The translations under genes were made by a program, and so were the position numbers. This document shows positions 32,406 to 41,095 of a stretch of 64,000 nt of DNA, piece after piece; the first letter of the stretch is position 1, and each line of letters opens with the position of its first letter. The DNA is from Spirosoma endophyticum (GTDB lineage: Bacteria > Bacteroidota > Bacteroidia > Cytophagales > Spirosomataceae), in assembly GCF_900112365.1 (NCBI RefSeq), contig NZ_FOLQ01000015.1:62001-126000 (forward strand). The letters are read 5' to 3'. The notes beneath the pieces were generated by a model. It did no database searches and was not told where the DNA came from. It was given only the letters and a program-made list of their open reading frames with translations.

Positions 32406-35400
32406 TTACCGCCTTGGTCTGAGCTTACGAAGGGGTTGTCCTACCCGCTGTTTCTTCCGCATTTGTGACGTATCCGTACCCTCTGCTAGCGCCTCAAGTA
32501 AGCCTCCCGGTTGATCTTGAGCTGGAACCGGCATCGCTGGTTGATTCGTCACCGCATCGGTTTTATTCACTTTATTCTCCTGGAGGGGACCGTAGGAGTT
32601 GGATAGATAATCCAGGACTTTTTCGGGCTGCGTAGCCAACGGCGCTAATGAGGGTACTTTATGAACTAATTGATGGAGTATATAGTCAACCCGTTTATTA
32701 TTTTTTTGATCCAGCGCCTGAGCCAGATTAAGCATCGCTTTTACCCGCTCAGTGGTCAGGCCCGTAAGTCGACGATCGGTTTGCAACAGGGCTTCCATAC
32801 GGTGGTCTGCATGGGCTCCGGCGGACCGGTGTGATTCCAGGAGCTTCACCAGACTTTCCGGCACTGGATGGTAGAATTTAGGATCCGTCAAGTAGTGACC
32901 CATTCTATAGCCTTCCCTGGTTGGCGCAATGACCATTCCGCGCTGATAAAGCCAGTCCGCTTTTCTTTCCACTGCCAGGGGAGCATCTTTAAGCAAACTC
33001 TCGGCTGTATGCTCATTTAATAATCGACTGGCCCGCTCCCACTGTTCATCAGACAACAAAATTTTCGCTCGCTCACCCATTATATTTCGGAAGCTGGGTT
33101 TCTCCACTCGTTTCTCTTTATCAACTTTTGATTTTGTCAGGTTTTTACCCAGGACAATTTGTTCATACAGTGCCCGTTCATGACGCGGAAATTCCTGAGT
33201 TGGCAAGGCGATGGATCTGATCTGATCGGGTGGAGCCCCTTTTATTAGCGACTGGGTATCCGTTTCGGAAAGAGGAGTTCGAAACGTTTTGTGTTGATGG
33301 TGAACCAATTCCAGTTCACCCCTGGCATTCCGGTGGATATCCAGATAGAACGCTTTCAGGGCTTTTTGTCGATCCGAACCACTCAGCGGAGCCTGATTAA
33401 TCATCGTCAGAAACCCTTGACTTGTCAGGGCAAAATGATCCTGATCTCGTTTGATGATCGAGTCGAGTCGGTTCAGTCGATTTTGCTGGAAGGCTTGTAC
33501 CAGATGAATAGCGTCCATGGGCTCTATCTGGTGGGGAGGGCTAGTCAGCAATTGGACCAATCGAGTGATGGGAAATTCCGCTGGCTTTTGTAACAGGGCA
33601 CTCTCGTAGAAATAACCGTTGCGACCTCGAAACTGAAAATAATCTTTCCATAATGCATCCTGTAAGGCTTTGGCTGTGGAATCAGATTCCGATCGATTAA
33701 TTCCCTGCTTCGTTTGTTGCGGGGAACGCATGGAGGTTGGGGCGGCTGGTTTAAGTAACTGCTCGCGTAGGTTGGCAATGACCTCCGCATTCGGCAGGGA
33801 GTTTCCTCCTACCGACTCGGGCAACTGGCGTCGGAGGCGCTCCAGACGGGATTGATTGCCGGTGTCTGCGCTCTGAGCCGCCTGAACTAATAACCGTCCA
33901 TTTACGGTATGAAGACCTGCTGCCAACTGAGCGTACTCGTTGGGCAGACCCTCCCGTTCCAGTTGATGGCTGTAAACGGATGGTAGGGGGGTAAACGTTG
34001 CCGGATTTGTTTGGCTGAACCCTGCCCGGAAACCCTGCTCATTCTTTTCCACGATGATGCCTCGATCCAGAAGCTGCTCGGCTAAGCTTCGATCCGAATG
34101 CTGGCAATGGCCCATGACCTGCTGCAGGTAATTCTTGTTGAGGACCGTGCTGATCGACTCATAGAGTGGAGGAGGTAAACAGCCTTTGAGCAAGGATCCG
34201 TTAATCTCGTAAAACGATGCGGTTTCGGGTAGCTGGCCACTGGCCGCAGCCAAAAATACCTCCCGATCGGCTTTGCCCAGCGTGGCGGGGAAGGCCACGG
34301 CTCGGCTGCCTCCTGTTAGAAGCGCCTGCGTTTGGTCGGCCGTCATACTTAATTTAAACGCGGGGTTATGCCGATGGACCAGCTGCGTCTGCCCTTCCTC
34401 GTTGCTTGCTGTTCGCAGGTTTACCGATTCCAGAAAGTTTATCCGGCTTTGGGCAGTAATGGGCATCTGGGTGGCAAGTTTTACGTAAATCCCACCTGTT
34501 TGCAAAAAGTAACTCTCCTCCTTACTTTTTATCTCCGCAAGTTGACTTTGTTTGTAGTGCTCGAATAAACGCACGGCGGTTTGGGCGTGGCCCCGCTCGA
34601 TGCCTTCCTGCTGGAGCTTTCCCACCAGCACTTCGAAAGGAAACCGCTCGATGGTTTGACTCTCGAAATACTGGCCAGCCTCTTTGCGATAGGTCTGATA
34701 ATGACGTCCGACCTGTTTACGAAGAGAAATTGATTCTTTTTCGGAAAGGGTCTTTGCCGCATGGCTTTTTTGGGCAACTGGTTTCGGTTCGTTCACCGTA
34801 TGAACCGGTTGAGGGGGTAATGGCTGAGCTAATTTTACCTGGCTCGTTTCAACAAAGGCTCCCAGCAAATGCTTTCGGCTCAGGCGCGAGTCCAGTTCAG
34901 ATTCGCCATAGACTGTTCGCCGGTGGTGGTCGACATACATAAATTCTTTTCCCGTATCCAGTACTTGAATGCCGGCTGAACGCAACTGATTTTTATAATC
35001 GACTTCACTCACTTTCTGGTACCCTTCCAGCGCTTTTTGTACGTTCTGAAGGAGGTGGGGTTTGGCCTGTTCGATTCGCTTTTGGCCGTGTTTGAACCGG
35101 TTGTTCAATCGCTCCTGGGTGGGGGCAAAACTGTAGCTCGATGCTTTGATCGCGGGACTGATGGCATCGTCCCCATTGGTCAATTGGAAACTGATTCCCT
35201 GATAGGGTTTTCCTGATTTGGATTCACCCTGCAGTTGATTGAGCTGAATGTTATAGCTGGATAGAAATTGCGAGAATGTCTCGGTGGAGGAAAAGCTATA
35301 ATCGGTAAAGGCAGTACGAACGATAGAACCGATTGCTTTTTTGGTTTCTCCTTCGCTGTACGAAAGCATCTGTTCGGGTAAGGGAATTGTCAGGAGCTGT

Positions 35401-35885
35401 TGTTTTCCCTGTTCTTCAGCTTTTACTAATTTATAGGCAATTTCCATTTCTTTTCGGATGGCATTGGAACGAGGCCTGTTATTAGAATCCGATATTTTCT
35501 TACCATCTATATCGACTGAAACCGACACGATATGGATGTGCGGATGATGAGTGTCTTCATGGCGGTAAATTAACATGGGTTGATTACCATACCCCATTTT
35601 TTGCATATACTCCTCCCCCATCGTTTTTAGTTGTTCATCATCCAATTTCTCTGACGGATGAAAGGCAATTGAAATGTGTAATGTTGGGTTTGACACGCGT
35701 TGATTGAAACCGGCATAAGTTTCTAGCATGGCTATTTTTGATCGCATGCCTAATTCATCCGGATTATCTTTTGGATAGTTACTAACTCCAATTAAATGAG
35801 CGTGTCCGTTGGACACTTTTTCTTCATTATATCGAACGGCACCAGCCGGTTTTTTGCCCGTATTAATTCTGACAATCATTCGCAT
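32406..35885 (-). CDS. mobB: relaxase MobB (relaxase/mobilisation nuclease family)
   Basis: The 1159-aa protein nicks one DNA strand at oriT and leads it into the recipient. Motif III is HEDTHHPHIHIV (His109, then HPHIH at 114-118), the metal-binding three-histidine site of the MobA/VirD2 relaxase family. The N-terminus MIVRINTGKKPAGAVRYNEE is typical of Bacteroidota mobilisation relaxases; the Tyr17 region (AVRYNEEK) and Tyr58 (ETYAGF) are candidate catalytic tyrosines. The long C-terminal extension (residues 400-1159) has repeated helical modules and ends in an Arg/Lys-rich tail (RKKQRVGQPLRKLRPRR) like type IV secretion signals. It follows mobA by 18 bp. A second in-frame ATG is at 35879. 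Confidence 0.88.
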   Translation of the reverse strand: MRMIVRINTGKKPAGAVRYNEEKVSNGHAHLIGVSNYPKDNPDELGMRSKIAMLETYAGFNQRVSNPTLHISIAFHPSEKLDDEQLKTMGEEYMQKMGYGNQPMLIYRHEDTHHPHIHIVSVSVDIDGKKISDSNNRPRSNAIRKEMEIAYKLVKAEEQGKQQLLTIPLPEQMLSYSEGETKKAIGSIVRTAFTDYSFSSTETFSQFLSSYNIQLNQLQGESKSGKPYQGISFQLTNGDDAISPAIKASSYSFAPTQERLNNRFKHGQKRIEQAKPHLLQNVQKALEGYQKVSEVDYKNQLRSAGIQVLDTGKEFMYVDHHRRTVYGESELDSRLSRKHLLGAFVETSQVKLAQPLPPQPVHTVNEPKPVAQKSHAAKTLSEKESISLRKQVGRHYQTYRKEAGQYFESQTIERFPFEVLVGKLQQEGIERGHAQTAVRLFEHYKQSQLAEIKSKEESYFLQTGGIYVKLATQMPITAQSRINFLESVNLRTASNEEGQTQLVHRHNPAFKLSMTADQTQALLTGGSRAVAFPATLGKADREVFLAAASGQLPETASFYEINGSLLKGCLPPPLYESISTVLNKNYLQQVMGHCQHSDRSLAEQLLDRGIIVEKNEQGFRAGFSQTNPATFTPLPSVYSHQLEREGLPNEYAQLAAGLHTVNGRLLVQAAQSADTGNQSRLERLRRQLPESVGGNSLPNAEVIANLREQLLKPAAPTSMRSPQQTKQGINRSESDSTAKALQDALWKDYFQFRGRNGYFYESALLQKPAEFPITRLVQLLTSPPHQIEPMDAIHLVQAFQQNRLNRLDSIIKRDQDHFALTSQGFLTMINQAPLSGSDRQKALKAFYLDIHRNARGELELVHHQHKTFRTPLSETDTQSLIKGAPPDQIRSIALPTQEFPRHERALYEQIVLGKNLTKSKVDKEKRVEKPSFRNIMGERAKILLSDEQWERASRLLNEHTAESLLKDAPLAVERKADWLYQRGMVIAPTREGYRMGHYLTDPKFYHPVPESLVKLLESHRSAGAHADHRMEALLQTDRRLTGLTTERVKAMLNLAQALDQKNNKRVDYILHQLVHKVPSLAPLATQPEKVLDYLSNSYGPLQENKVNKTDAVTNQPAMPVPAQDQPGGLLEALAEGTDTSQMRKKQRVGQPLRKLRPRR

Positions 35886-35903
35886 CCAAACTGTTTAAAT
35901 TAT

Positions 35904-36395
35904 CTATTTATCCGTTCCATTTTGCTGCCTCGTTAGGTCATCCAACAAGCTGGTTAATTGTTGTACCAAGGGAGCCAACTGTCTGATTATATCGTTGGCC
36001 TCATGCACTTGCTTTTTTAACTCAGCGGCCACTAACAAACTGTTAATTCGTTTGACTACCTGGTTATGCAAGGTGTTTACTGATCGTATGTCCTGACGAA
36101 TTTGCGTAAGTTGAATGATAACAGTGTTGATATAGGTGGGGTCTTTGCTGGACGTAGTCGGTAGTTTGGCCGAAGTTTCTAAGGCAAAAATTACTTCCTT
36201 GACGAAGACGCTAAACGACTTGGTTTGACCCGCAGTGTAGATTTTGTGAATCCGATTTAACCGGATTCGTTCGGCTTCGGTGGTTCCGATGGATTTAGTT
36301 TTTTCAATCTTTTCATCAGCCACCTTGCTAGGCCTACCGCCTTTAGTTCGTTTTTTTCGCTGATCAGCGTTTGAAGTTTCTGATTTGGTGACCAT
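35904..36395 (-). CDS. mobA: mobilisation accessory protein MobA (RHH-type)
   Basis: The 163-aa protein has a basic N-terminus (KKRTKGGRPSKVADEKIEKT) followed by a ribbon-helix-helix-like region and a long C-terminal coiled coil (SVNTLHNQVVKRINSLLVAA, VHEANDIIRQLAPLVQQLTS). This layout (GGRPxK then RLNxIxxxY...FSxFVxEVIF) is that of BmgA/MobA-type relaxosome proteins in Bacteroidota, which bind oriT and help the relaxase. It is the first gene of the mobA-mobB-mobC series, next to the candidate oriT. The call is based on pattern and context. Confidence 0.75.
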   Translation of the reverse strand: MVTKSETSNADQRKKRTKGGRPSKVADEKIEKTKSIGTTEAERIRLNRIHKIYTAGQTKSFSVFVKEVIFALETSAKLPTTSSKDPTYINTVIIQLTQIRQDIRSVNTLHNQVVKRINSLLVAAELKKQVHEANDIIRQLAPLVQQLTSLLDDLTRQQNGTDK

Positions 36396-36480
36396 ATTTT
36401 TTCCTGCTTTGTCGCCTTTACCTGCTTTTTCTCGAAAGAATTCTTCCTACAGCGATGTCTTAACTCGCTGGATTGACTCG

Positions 36481-36535
36481 AAAATGCCCGGATGCGTTAG
36501 CGTAGGGCATTTTTCGCTGATAACCCCGTAGGGCA
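36481..36535. other. candidate oriT: inverted and direct repeats upstream of mobA
   Basis: AAAATGCCC (36481-36489) and GGGCATTTT (36505-36513) form an inverted repeat. CGTAGGGCA occurs as a direct repeat at 36501 and 36527. This lies 86 bp upstream of mobA, where CTnDOT-like elements carry oriT. The rest of 36396-36872 is AT-rich with no gene seen. No nic site is assigned. Confidence 0.4.
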
Positions 36536-36872
36536 AGACCGTTTTCTGGGGAGTAAAACGAAGGCGATAGCCGGAGTTTTGTTACCAGGAAAACATATCT
36601 TGCTCTCTTCTCACGAAGAGTATTTCCAGCGAATATAGCCGTCTTTTTAAATAAAATATAGTTTCTCTAAATAAAATTTATATTTACCACTAGCTGACCG
36701 AATATATAATCTGGATCTAGTCGCTAATGGGGCTATACTCTATTGTAGGTATGTCAAGAAATTATTGGTTTAACTAACCTCAAGACAACACTTAAGCTGT
36801 CAGCAACAGACTAAGAAAATCGCTTACCTCTCATATAATATTCTGATATTCAATATATTATATATGTGCTAT

Positions 36873-37176
36873 GGGCGGTTGGGCTGCAAGGCTGCAAGGC
36901 TGCAAGGCTGCAAGGCGTTAGGGATGTAAGGCGGTTGGGCGTTAGGGATGTAGGGCTATTGGGCGGTAAGGCGGTTGGGCGGTAAGGTGGTTGGGCTTTA
37001 GGGATGTTGAGCTGTAAGGCGGTTGGGCGTTAGGGATGCCGGGCGTTAGGGCTGTAGGGCTGTAAGGCTGTAAGGCGTTAGGGATGCTAGGCGGTTGGGC
37101 GGTAAGGTGGTTGGGCTTTAGGGCGTTAGGGATGCCGGGCGTTAGGGATGCTGGGCGGTAGGGATGCTGGGCGGTA
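36873..37176. repeat. array of 38 in-phase degenerate octamers
   Basis: From 36873 every 8 bases start a unit of the form RGG(C/A/T)xxxx: GGGCGGTT, GGGCTGCA, AGGCTGCA (x3), AGGCGTTA, GGGATGTA and so on, to GGGCGGTA ending at 37176. There are 38 units without a single indel; all except unit 18 (GAGCTGTA) begin with GGG or AGG. The most common are GGGCGTTA, GGGCGGTA, AGGCGGTT and GGGATGCT. A four-unit block (AGGCGGTT GGGCGGTA ...) recurs at units 13-16 and 28-31, so part of the array arose by larger duplications. The + strand is G-rich with regular G-runs. It lies between the mob and tra modules and does not encode protein. Confidence 0.9.
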
Positions 37177-37263
37177 GGGTAATTAACTGATTAGTTGATA
37201 GTTAATAATTCTCTCAATGCCAAGCATAATTTTTTTGAACATTTTTCAGTATTTGAATAGGTT

Positions 37264-37290
37264 TTGTATTTCTAAATTTCAATATATTTG
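37264..37290 (+). promoter_or_regulatory. Bacteroidota-type promoter of the tra operon
   Basis: TATATTTG (37283-37290) matches the -7 consensus TAnnTTTG, with TTG at 37264-37266 as a -33 element (16-bp spacing, slightly short). The start codon of the ParA-like gene follows 29 bp later. Confidence 0.5.
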
Positions 37291-37319
37291 TCAAATCACT
37301 ATTTAAAATTTATTTAATT

Positions 37320-38018
37320 ATGAGTCAATCAAAAGTAATTGCCTTCTCCTCTCAAAAAGGAGGAGCTGGCAAAACAACCCTAACCCAATTAGTGGCGACC
37401 TATCTGTTCTCCCAGCAGGTCAAAGTACTCGTCATTGATACCGACTTTCCCCAGCATAGCTTTTCCCGAAGTCGACAACGGGATTTGTTACCATCGATAA
37501 CAAGTCCTGATTTACTGGCATCAATGGCTGAAAAAGGGATTGTTCCCTATCCTATTGAAACCATGACGATGGATGATCTAATTCGGGTGTTGCCGCATAT
37601 TCGAACCTCAACCAATATTGATGTTATTTTCCTGGATTTACCAGGCACGCTCAACGTCGATAATTTTGCCTTGCTGGCCAAGCAAATTGACCAGGTTATC
37701 ATTCCATTTGAATTGGAGTTTAAGTCGTTTGTTGCCGGCATGGATACGATTGATTTTTATCAACTCCATAACTCAACCATACCAATCAGTGCCATCTGGA
37801 CCAAGCTAAAAACGCCCCATAATGTCAAAATGAAAGAGCAGCTAGAATCGGCCATAAAGGGGAAAGGGGTGTACGTTTTTGAGTCGGTTTTAAAAGAAGC
37901 GGGAAGTTCGATTGCCAAGCAAATATCAACCATCTTTCCGTTAAAGCACTTTTCTCAAAACATTGTGGATGAACTGTTGAATAAAGCGCCTACACATACG
38001 TCAATGGCTTTGAATTAG
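37320..38018 (+). CDS. traA: ParA/TraA-family ATPase
   Basis: The 232-aa protein has a deviant Walker A SQKGGAGKTTLTQ (residues about 11-23), VLVIDTDFPQHSF (A' motif) and IDVIFLDLPGTLN (Walker B), as in ParA/MinD ATPases. As the first gene of the tra operon it corresponds to TraA of CTnDOT-type elements. No ParB gene follows; the next gene is a DUF3408-like protein that could take that place. It could work in positioning the element or the transfer machinery. Start at ATG 37320, directly after a recognisable promoter. Confidence 0.85.
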   Translation: MSQSKVIAFSSQKGGAGKTTLTQLVATYLFSQQVKVLVIDTDFPQHSFSRSRQRDLLPSITSPDLLASMAEKGIVPYPIETMTMDDLIRVLPHIRTSTNIDVIFLDLPGTLNVDNFALLAKQIDQVIIPFELEFKSFVAGMDTIDFYQLHNSTIPISAIWTKLKTPHNVKMKEQLESAIKGKGVYVFESVLKEAGSSIAKQISTIFPLKHFSQNIVDELLNKAPTHTSMALN

Positions 38019-38063
38019 ACTGCTCCTGAATCCGTTCCTAAGGCCATTTAACGACAACAACTT

Positions 38064-38660
38064 ATGGCAGGTAATAAAAAAAACGATTTAGATAATTTGG
38101 CTGCAGGATTTATGTCTACTCGCCCGCCGGCTTTTGATAAATTCCTCCAGCAGACTACTGTAACTATACCTACTGAAACCAATAGCGATGATCAGCAGGT
38201 AAATGGTACGAGTGACACCCCATCCGCAGTTGATCAAGTCCAGGCAGGTACCCGCCTGGAAGAAGTGCTACAAAAGGCTAAAGAGGCGATAGGTCTAACA
38301 GATATAGCCGAACAAATAGAATCGACCAAAGCTAGTAATGGTGATCAATCTGAATCGGCCTCCCTAACAAAACGGGCTGTCCCTACCACGGGAAAATCCA
38401 AGAAGTTGGCAGGGCTCTATGAAGATCTCTTTTTAATAAAGAGCAATCAGTTCACATCCGATCAACGGCTCTATATTAATCCAAGTCATGCACGATCCTT
38501 AAAACGATTGGCTTTGTACTGTGAGAGTAAGAACCGACGCGTGAGTCTACAGGCTATACTCGACAATATTTTGCATCATCATTTTGAGCAGTATGCCTCG
38601 GACATCAAGCAAATTGATCAGCAGCTGTTGCGCCTGTTAAACCAACAAATGAGCGATTAA
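38064..38660 (+). CDS. traB: DUF3408 (TraB-like) protein
   Basis: The 198-aa protein has a disordered, charged N-terminal half (TIPTETNSDDQQVNGTSDTP). The C-terminal domain QRLYINPSHARSLKRLALYC followed by RRVSLQAILDNILHHHFEQY matches the DUF3408 pattern (vyIs.e....L..i.......v.i..yi.NIL..H...y...I), an RHH-like DNA-binding domain. It sits 45 bp after the ParA-like gene, exactly where CTnDOT-like elements have traB. It may act as the ParB-like partner of TraA; this is inference. Confidence 0.65.
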   Translation: MAGNKKNDLDNLAAGFMSTRPPAFDKFLQQTTVTIPTETNSDDQQVNGTSDTPSAVDQVQAGTRLEEVLQKAKEAIGLTDIAEQIESTKASNGDQSESASLTKRAVPTTGKSKKLAGLYEDLFLIKSNQFTSDQRLYINPSHARSLKRLALYCESKNRRVSLQAILDNILHHHFEQYASDIKQIDQQLLRLLNQQMSD

Positions 38661-38672
38661 AACCTTAAAGCT

Positions 38673-39647
38673 ATGTTAGTAGCCTACCTTTTATTTATTG
38701 TTGGCGTGGTTTGGTTAGCCCAGCTTTTGCTAAAAAATCGTCTGGAATTTACACTGCCTAAAGTACGGTGGCAGTCCGCTCCCACTTCAGGTGATCCGGC
38801 AAAAGCAGACCAGCTAATACCTGTCGCCCAGCCAGTCGAGGAAGATTCATTATTGGGTAAGTCAAGAACGGTGTTTGATGTGTCTCCACCTGTCAAAAGT
38901 ATTGCCCCTCCCCCAGTGGAAAGCCAAGGTAGTCAGGAACATGAACTTCTGGAAAGTCCCGACTCTTCAACTAAAAACTCCTCGACAACCGAATTCACCC
39001 AGTTCGGGGATGAGCCGGGTGAGCGAGCTGGCGATCAGCCAGATTATTCTTTTAATCCTGATGCTACAGAATCGGACCCTGACTCAACCGAACCAGAAGA
39101 TGGAGACCAGGATGCTGATGATGAATTGATAAATGGGTCAGAAGGAGTCGTACTCAACACGTTTAGTGATCAACTCAATTCGTATCCTGAAGGGGAGTCA
39201 TTAACACAACCCAATGAATTTATGATTCCGCTTGATTTACCGACTGAGGGAGATAACGGAATAGAGCAAGTTTCGCTGGACGAGTTAATGGACGAAGAAA
39301 CGGCCGCGACCGACGTGCCACTTGATAAGTACTTTTCTCAGCTCCAAACCGTGGAATCGATACTAGATGATATCCGAAAACAAGTAAGACGAAAACAGTC
39401 TAGACAATCAGTCGAAGAATTATGTACTCAATTCACTGCTGTTCTTGGATACTATGGCATGATCAACGATAAAAACGTAGTTACCCGGTTAAACAATGTC
39501 CTGAAACCCGAGCAGCTCAGTGATTACGCCCATTTATTCATGCAGGTGCAGCGTGAGAGTATGGGCCTTGAGGAGGAGGAAGATGAAGAAACCAATGAGG
39601 AAGAAAGCGAAGTGACCGATATGGTTGATGAAGCTGCGTACGTTTAG
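38673..39647 (+). CDS. membrane-anchored acidic protein at the TraC/TraD position
   Basis: The family is not firmly recognised. The 324-aa protein has one N-terminal transmembrane helix (LLFIVGVVWLAQLLL), a long disordered acidic linker (SDPDSTEPEDGDQDADDELI), then a helical C-terminal domain (LDKYFSQLQTVESILDDIRK, VEELCTQFTAVLGYYGMI) and a Glu-rich tail. The position corresponds to the poorly conserved traC/traD genes of CTnDOT-like elements. It starts 12 bp after traB. The gap after it (39648-39764) is AT-rich and may hold a promoter for traE. Confidence 0.6.
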   Translation: MLVAYLLFIVGVVWLAQLLLKNRLEFTLPKVRWQSAPTSGDPAKADQLIPVAQPVEEDSLLGKSRTVFDVSPPVKSIAPPPVESQGSQEHELLESPDSSTKNSSTTEFTQFGDEPGERAGDQPDYSFNPDATESDPDSTEPEDGDQDADDELINGSEGVVLNTFSDQLNSYPEGESLTQPNEFMIPLDLPTEGDNGIEQVSLDELMDEETAATDVPLDKYFSQLQTVESILDDIRKQVRRKQSRQSVEELCTQFTAVLGYYGMINDKNVVTRLNNVLKPEQLSDYAHLFMQVQRESMGLEEEEDEETNEEESEVTDMVDEAAYV

Positions 39648-39764
39648 TGTACTAGATTGACCTACTTGTTTTCGAAAGTTTAAAAAAGTTTTTTTGTGTG
39701 TTCATTTTAATTTGTAATTTAGTTCGTCAAAATAATTTTTCAACCATAAGCAATTTCTATTTCC

Positions 39765-40097
39765 ATGAAAAAATCAGTTTTCTTTAGCAAAAACGGTCGT
39801 GTTTTAGCGGCTACTTTGGCACTCGTGTTGGTCACTGTTTTGCAAACGTATGCCTCTGGAACCGTGAGTTCTGCTTTAACTGGAGCGGATACGGAGATTC
39901 GGGCCTCCTTTGCGCCTGTTTCCAAGATTATGCTCGCTGTTATGGCTATTGTAGCTGTTGTTGGCGCCATTGCCGTGTACGGTAAATGGTCGAATGGTGA
40001 TCCAGATACCCGTAAATCTGCGGCTAGCTGGTTTGGCGCGCTCATCTTTGCTGGTTTAGTCCTGTTAGTTATCAAAGCAGTTTTCGGCGTAGCTTAA
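39765..40097 (+). CDS. traE: conjugal transfer protein TraE (DUF4134)
   Basis: The 110-aa protein has a signal-like N-terminus (VLAATLALVLVTVLQTYASG) and two further hydrophobic helices (IMLAVMAIVAVVGAIAVYGK, SWFGALIFAGLVLLVIKAVF) separated by the conserved WSNGDPDTRKSAASW loop. This is the layout of DUF4134/TraE, small inner-membrane proteins resembling VirB2/VirB3-type channel or pilin subunits. It is the first of two neighbouring DUF4134-type genes. Confidence 0.85.
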   Translation: MKKSVFFSKNGRVLAATLALVLVTVLQTYASGTVSSALTGADTEIRASFAPVSKIMLAVMAIVAVVGAIAVYGKWSNGDPDTRKSAASWFGALIFAGLVLLVIKAVFGVA

Positions 40098-40154
40098 TTT
40101 TTTGAGCGGTCGAAATGAATTTTAAATTAATTAATCAAAATTCATTTTCAGCAC

Positions 40155-40715
40155 ATGCATAACAACTGGCACCGCTACACTCCGTCGCTTTTGCTACTAG
40201 CCTTACTACTGATCATCGCCCTACCCGCTTTGGCGGGTGGGGCTGATGTTTCAAGCGCCACCAGACAAGTTTCGGACGTCTATAAAAAATTCAAGCCTAT
40301 AGGCATGTGGGTAGCGGGGATTTGTGCCGTCATCGGCGCAACTGAAGTATTCTCGAAGTTCTCGCATGGAGATCATGATGCAAAACGCTCATTGATCATT
40401 TGGTCCAGCGCCGTTTTTATTACTGCACTTTTTCCATCGGTACTTGATGTTATTTACCGTCCTCACGCATCGTCTGAACTGGCTTCTGAATTAGGTACTT
40501 CGAATACAGCAATCCGAAATGGGTGGTCCCATATGACCAAAATCATGTTTTCCTTTTTTGGCATTTACGCCTGTTTGGGAGCAATCGCCGTCTATTCACG
40601 GTGGCAGGCCGGCGATCCTGATACACAACGGTTAGCGCTTTACTGGATTGGTTCTCTGTTTTTTGGGGGCCTTGTTTTAGGAATTTTAGAATCAGGAATT
40701 TTTGGTACTCTCTGA
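40155..40715 (+). CDS. tandem-domain TraE paralogue (two DUF4134-like units)
   Basis: The 186-aa protein contains the TraE pattern twice. The first unit is KPIGMWVAGICAVIGATEVF then SKFSHGDHDAKRSLIIW. The second is TKIMFSFFGIYACLGAIAVY then SRWQAGDPDTQRLALYWIGS. Compare TraE: SKIMLAVMAIVAVVGAIAVY, GKWSNGDPDTRKSAASW. The second unit is the closer match. The protein begins with a signal peptide (LLLALLLIIALPALAGG). It most likely arose by duplication and fusion of traE and may form a distinct part of the channel. It lies 57 bp downstream of traE. Confidence 0.75.
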   Translation: MHNNWHRYTPSLLLLALLLIIALPALAGGADVSSATRQVSDVYKKFKPIGMWVAGICAVIGATEVFSKFSHGDHDAKRSLIIWSSAVFITALFPSVLDVIYRPHASSELASELGTSNTAIRNGWSHMTKIMFSFFGIYACLGAIAVYSRWQAGDPDTQRLALYWIGSLFFGGLVLGILESGIFGTL

Positions 40716-40722
40716 GTAGATC

Positions 40723-41049
40723 ATGTACAAAGTTAACAAGGGCGTCGATCGACCCCCGGAAGTGATGGGCATCCGGGGTATGCAGTATTTAACAATCCTC
40801 GGGGCGGGGGCCGTCATCATGATTATTTTGACGGCCATTATCTGCGGTATTTCGGGCCTTACTCCTATGTACGGTTTTGGTATTTATTTGACCCTGGTCA
40901 TGGTTTTGTACACGAAACTGGTTGGCTTATCGAAAAAGCACGGTGAACGAGGATACAAAAAAAATCAGGCTCACAAACGGATGCCGACACTAATTACTGC
41001 GCGCGATTCGTCGGTTTACAAGGCTTTACGCCAATCGACGAAGAAATAA
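40723..41049 (+). CDS. traF: conjugal transfer protein TraF (DUF4133)
   Basis: The 108-aa protein has the family's layout: MYKVNKGVDRPPEVMGIRGM at the N-terminus, two transmembrane helices (YLTILGAGAVIMIILTAIIC, YGFGIYLTLVMVLYTKLVGL) and a basic C-terminus (KKHGERGYKKNQAHKRMP). DUF4133/TraF is a VirB3-like inner-membrane component. It starts 7 bp after the TraE paralogue. Confidence 0.85.
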   Translation: MYKVNKGVDRPPEVMGIRGMQYLTILGAGAVIMIILTAIICGISGLTPMYGFGIYLTLVMVLYTKLVGLSKKHGERGYKKNQAHKRMPTLITARDSSVYKALRQSTKK

Positions 41050-41095
41050 GGATGTCCTCGGTTTGACATCGCTTCACTGAAATCTCAAATGCAAT

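Noticed and set aside
36873..37176. Octamer array as a CRISPR array or coding repeat
   Set aside because: No repeat-spacer structure, unit is only 8 bp, and 8-bp phase is incompatible with a repeating protein frame of short period.
39740..40075. 111-aa minus-strand frame
   Set aside because: Antisense shadow of traE, whose DUF4134 pattern is clear.
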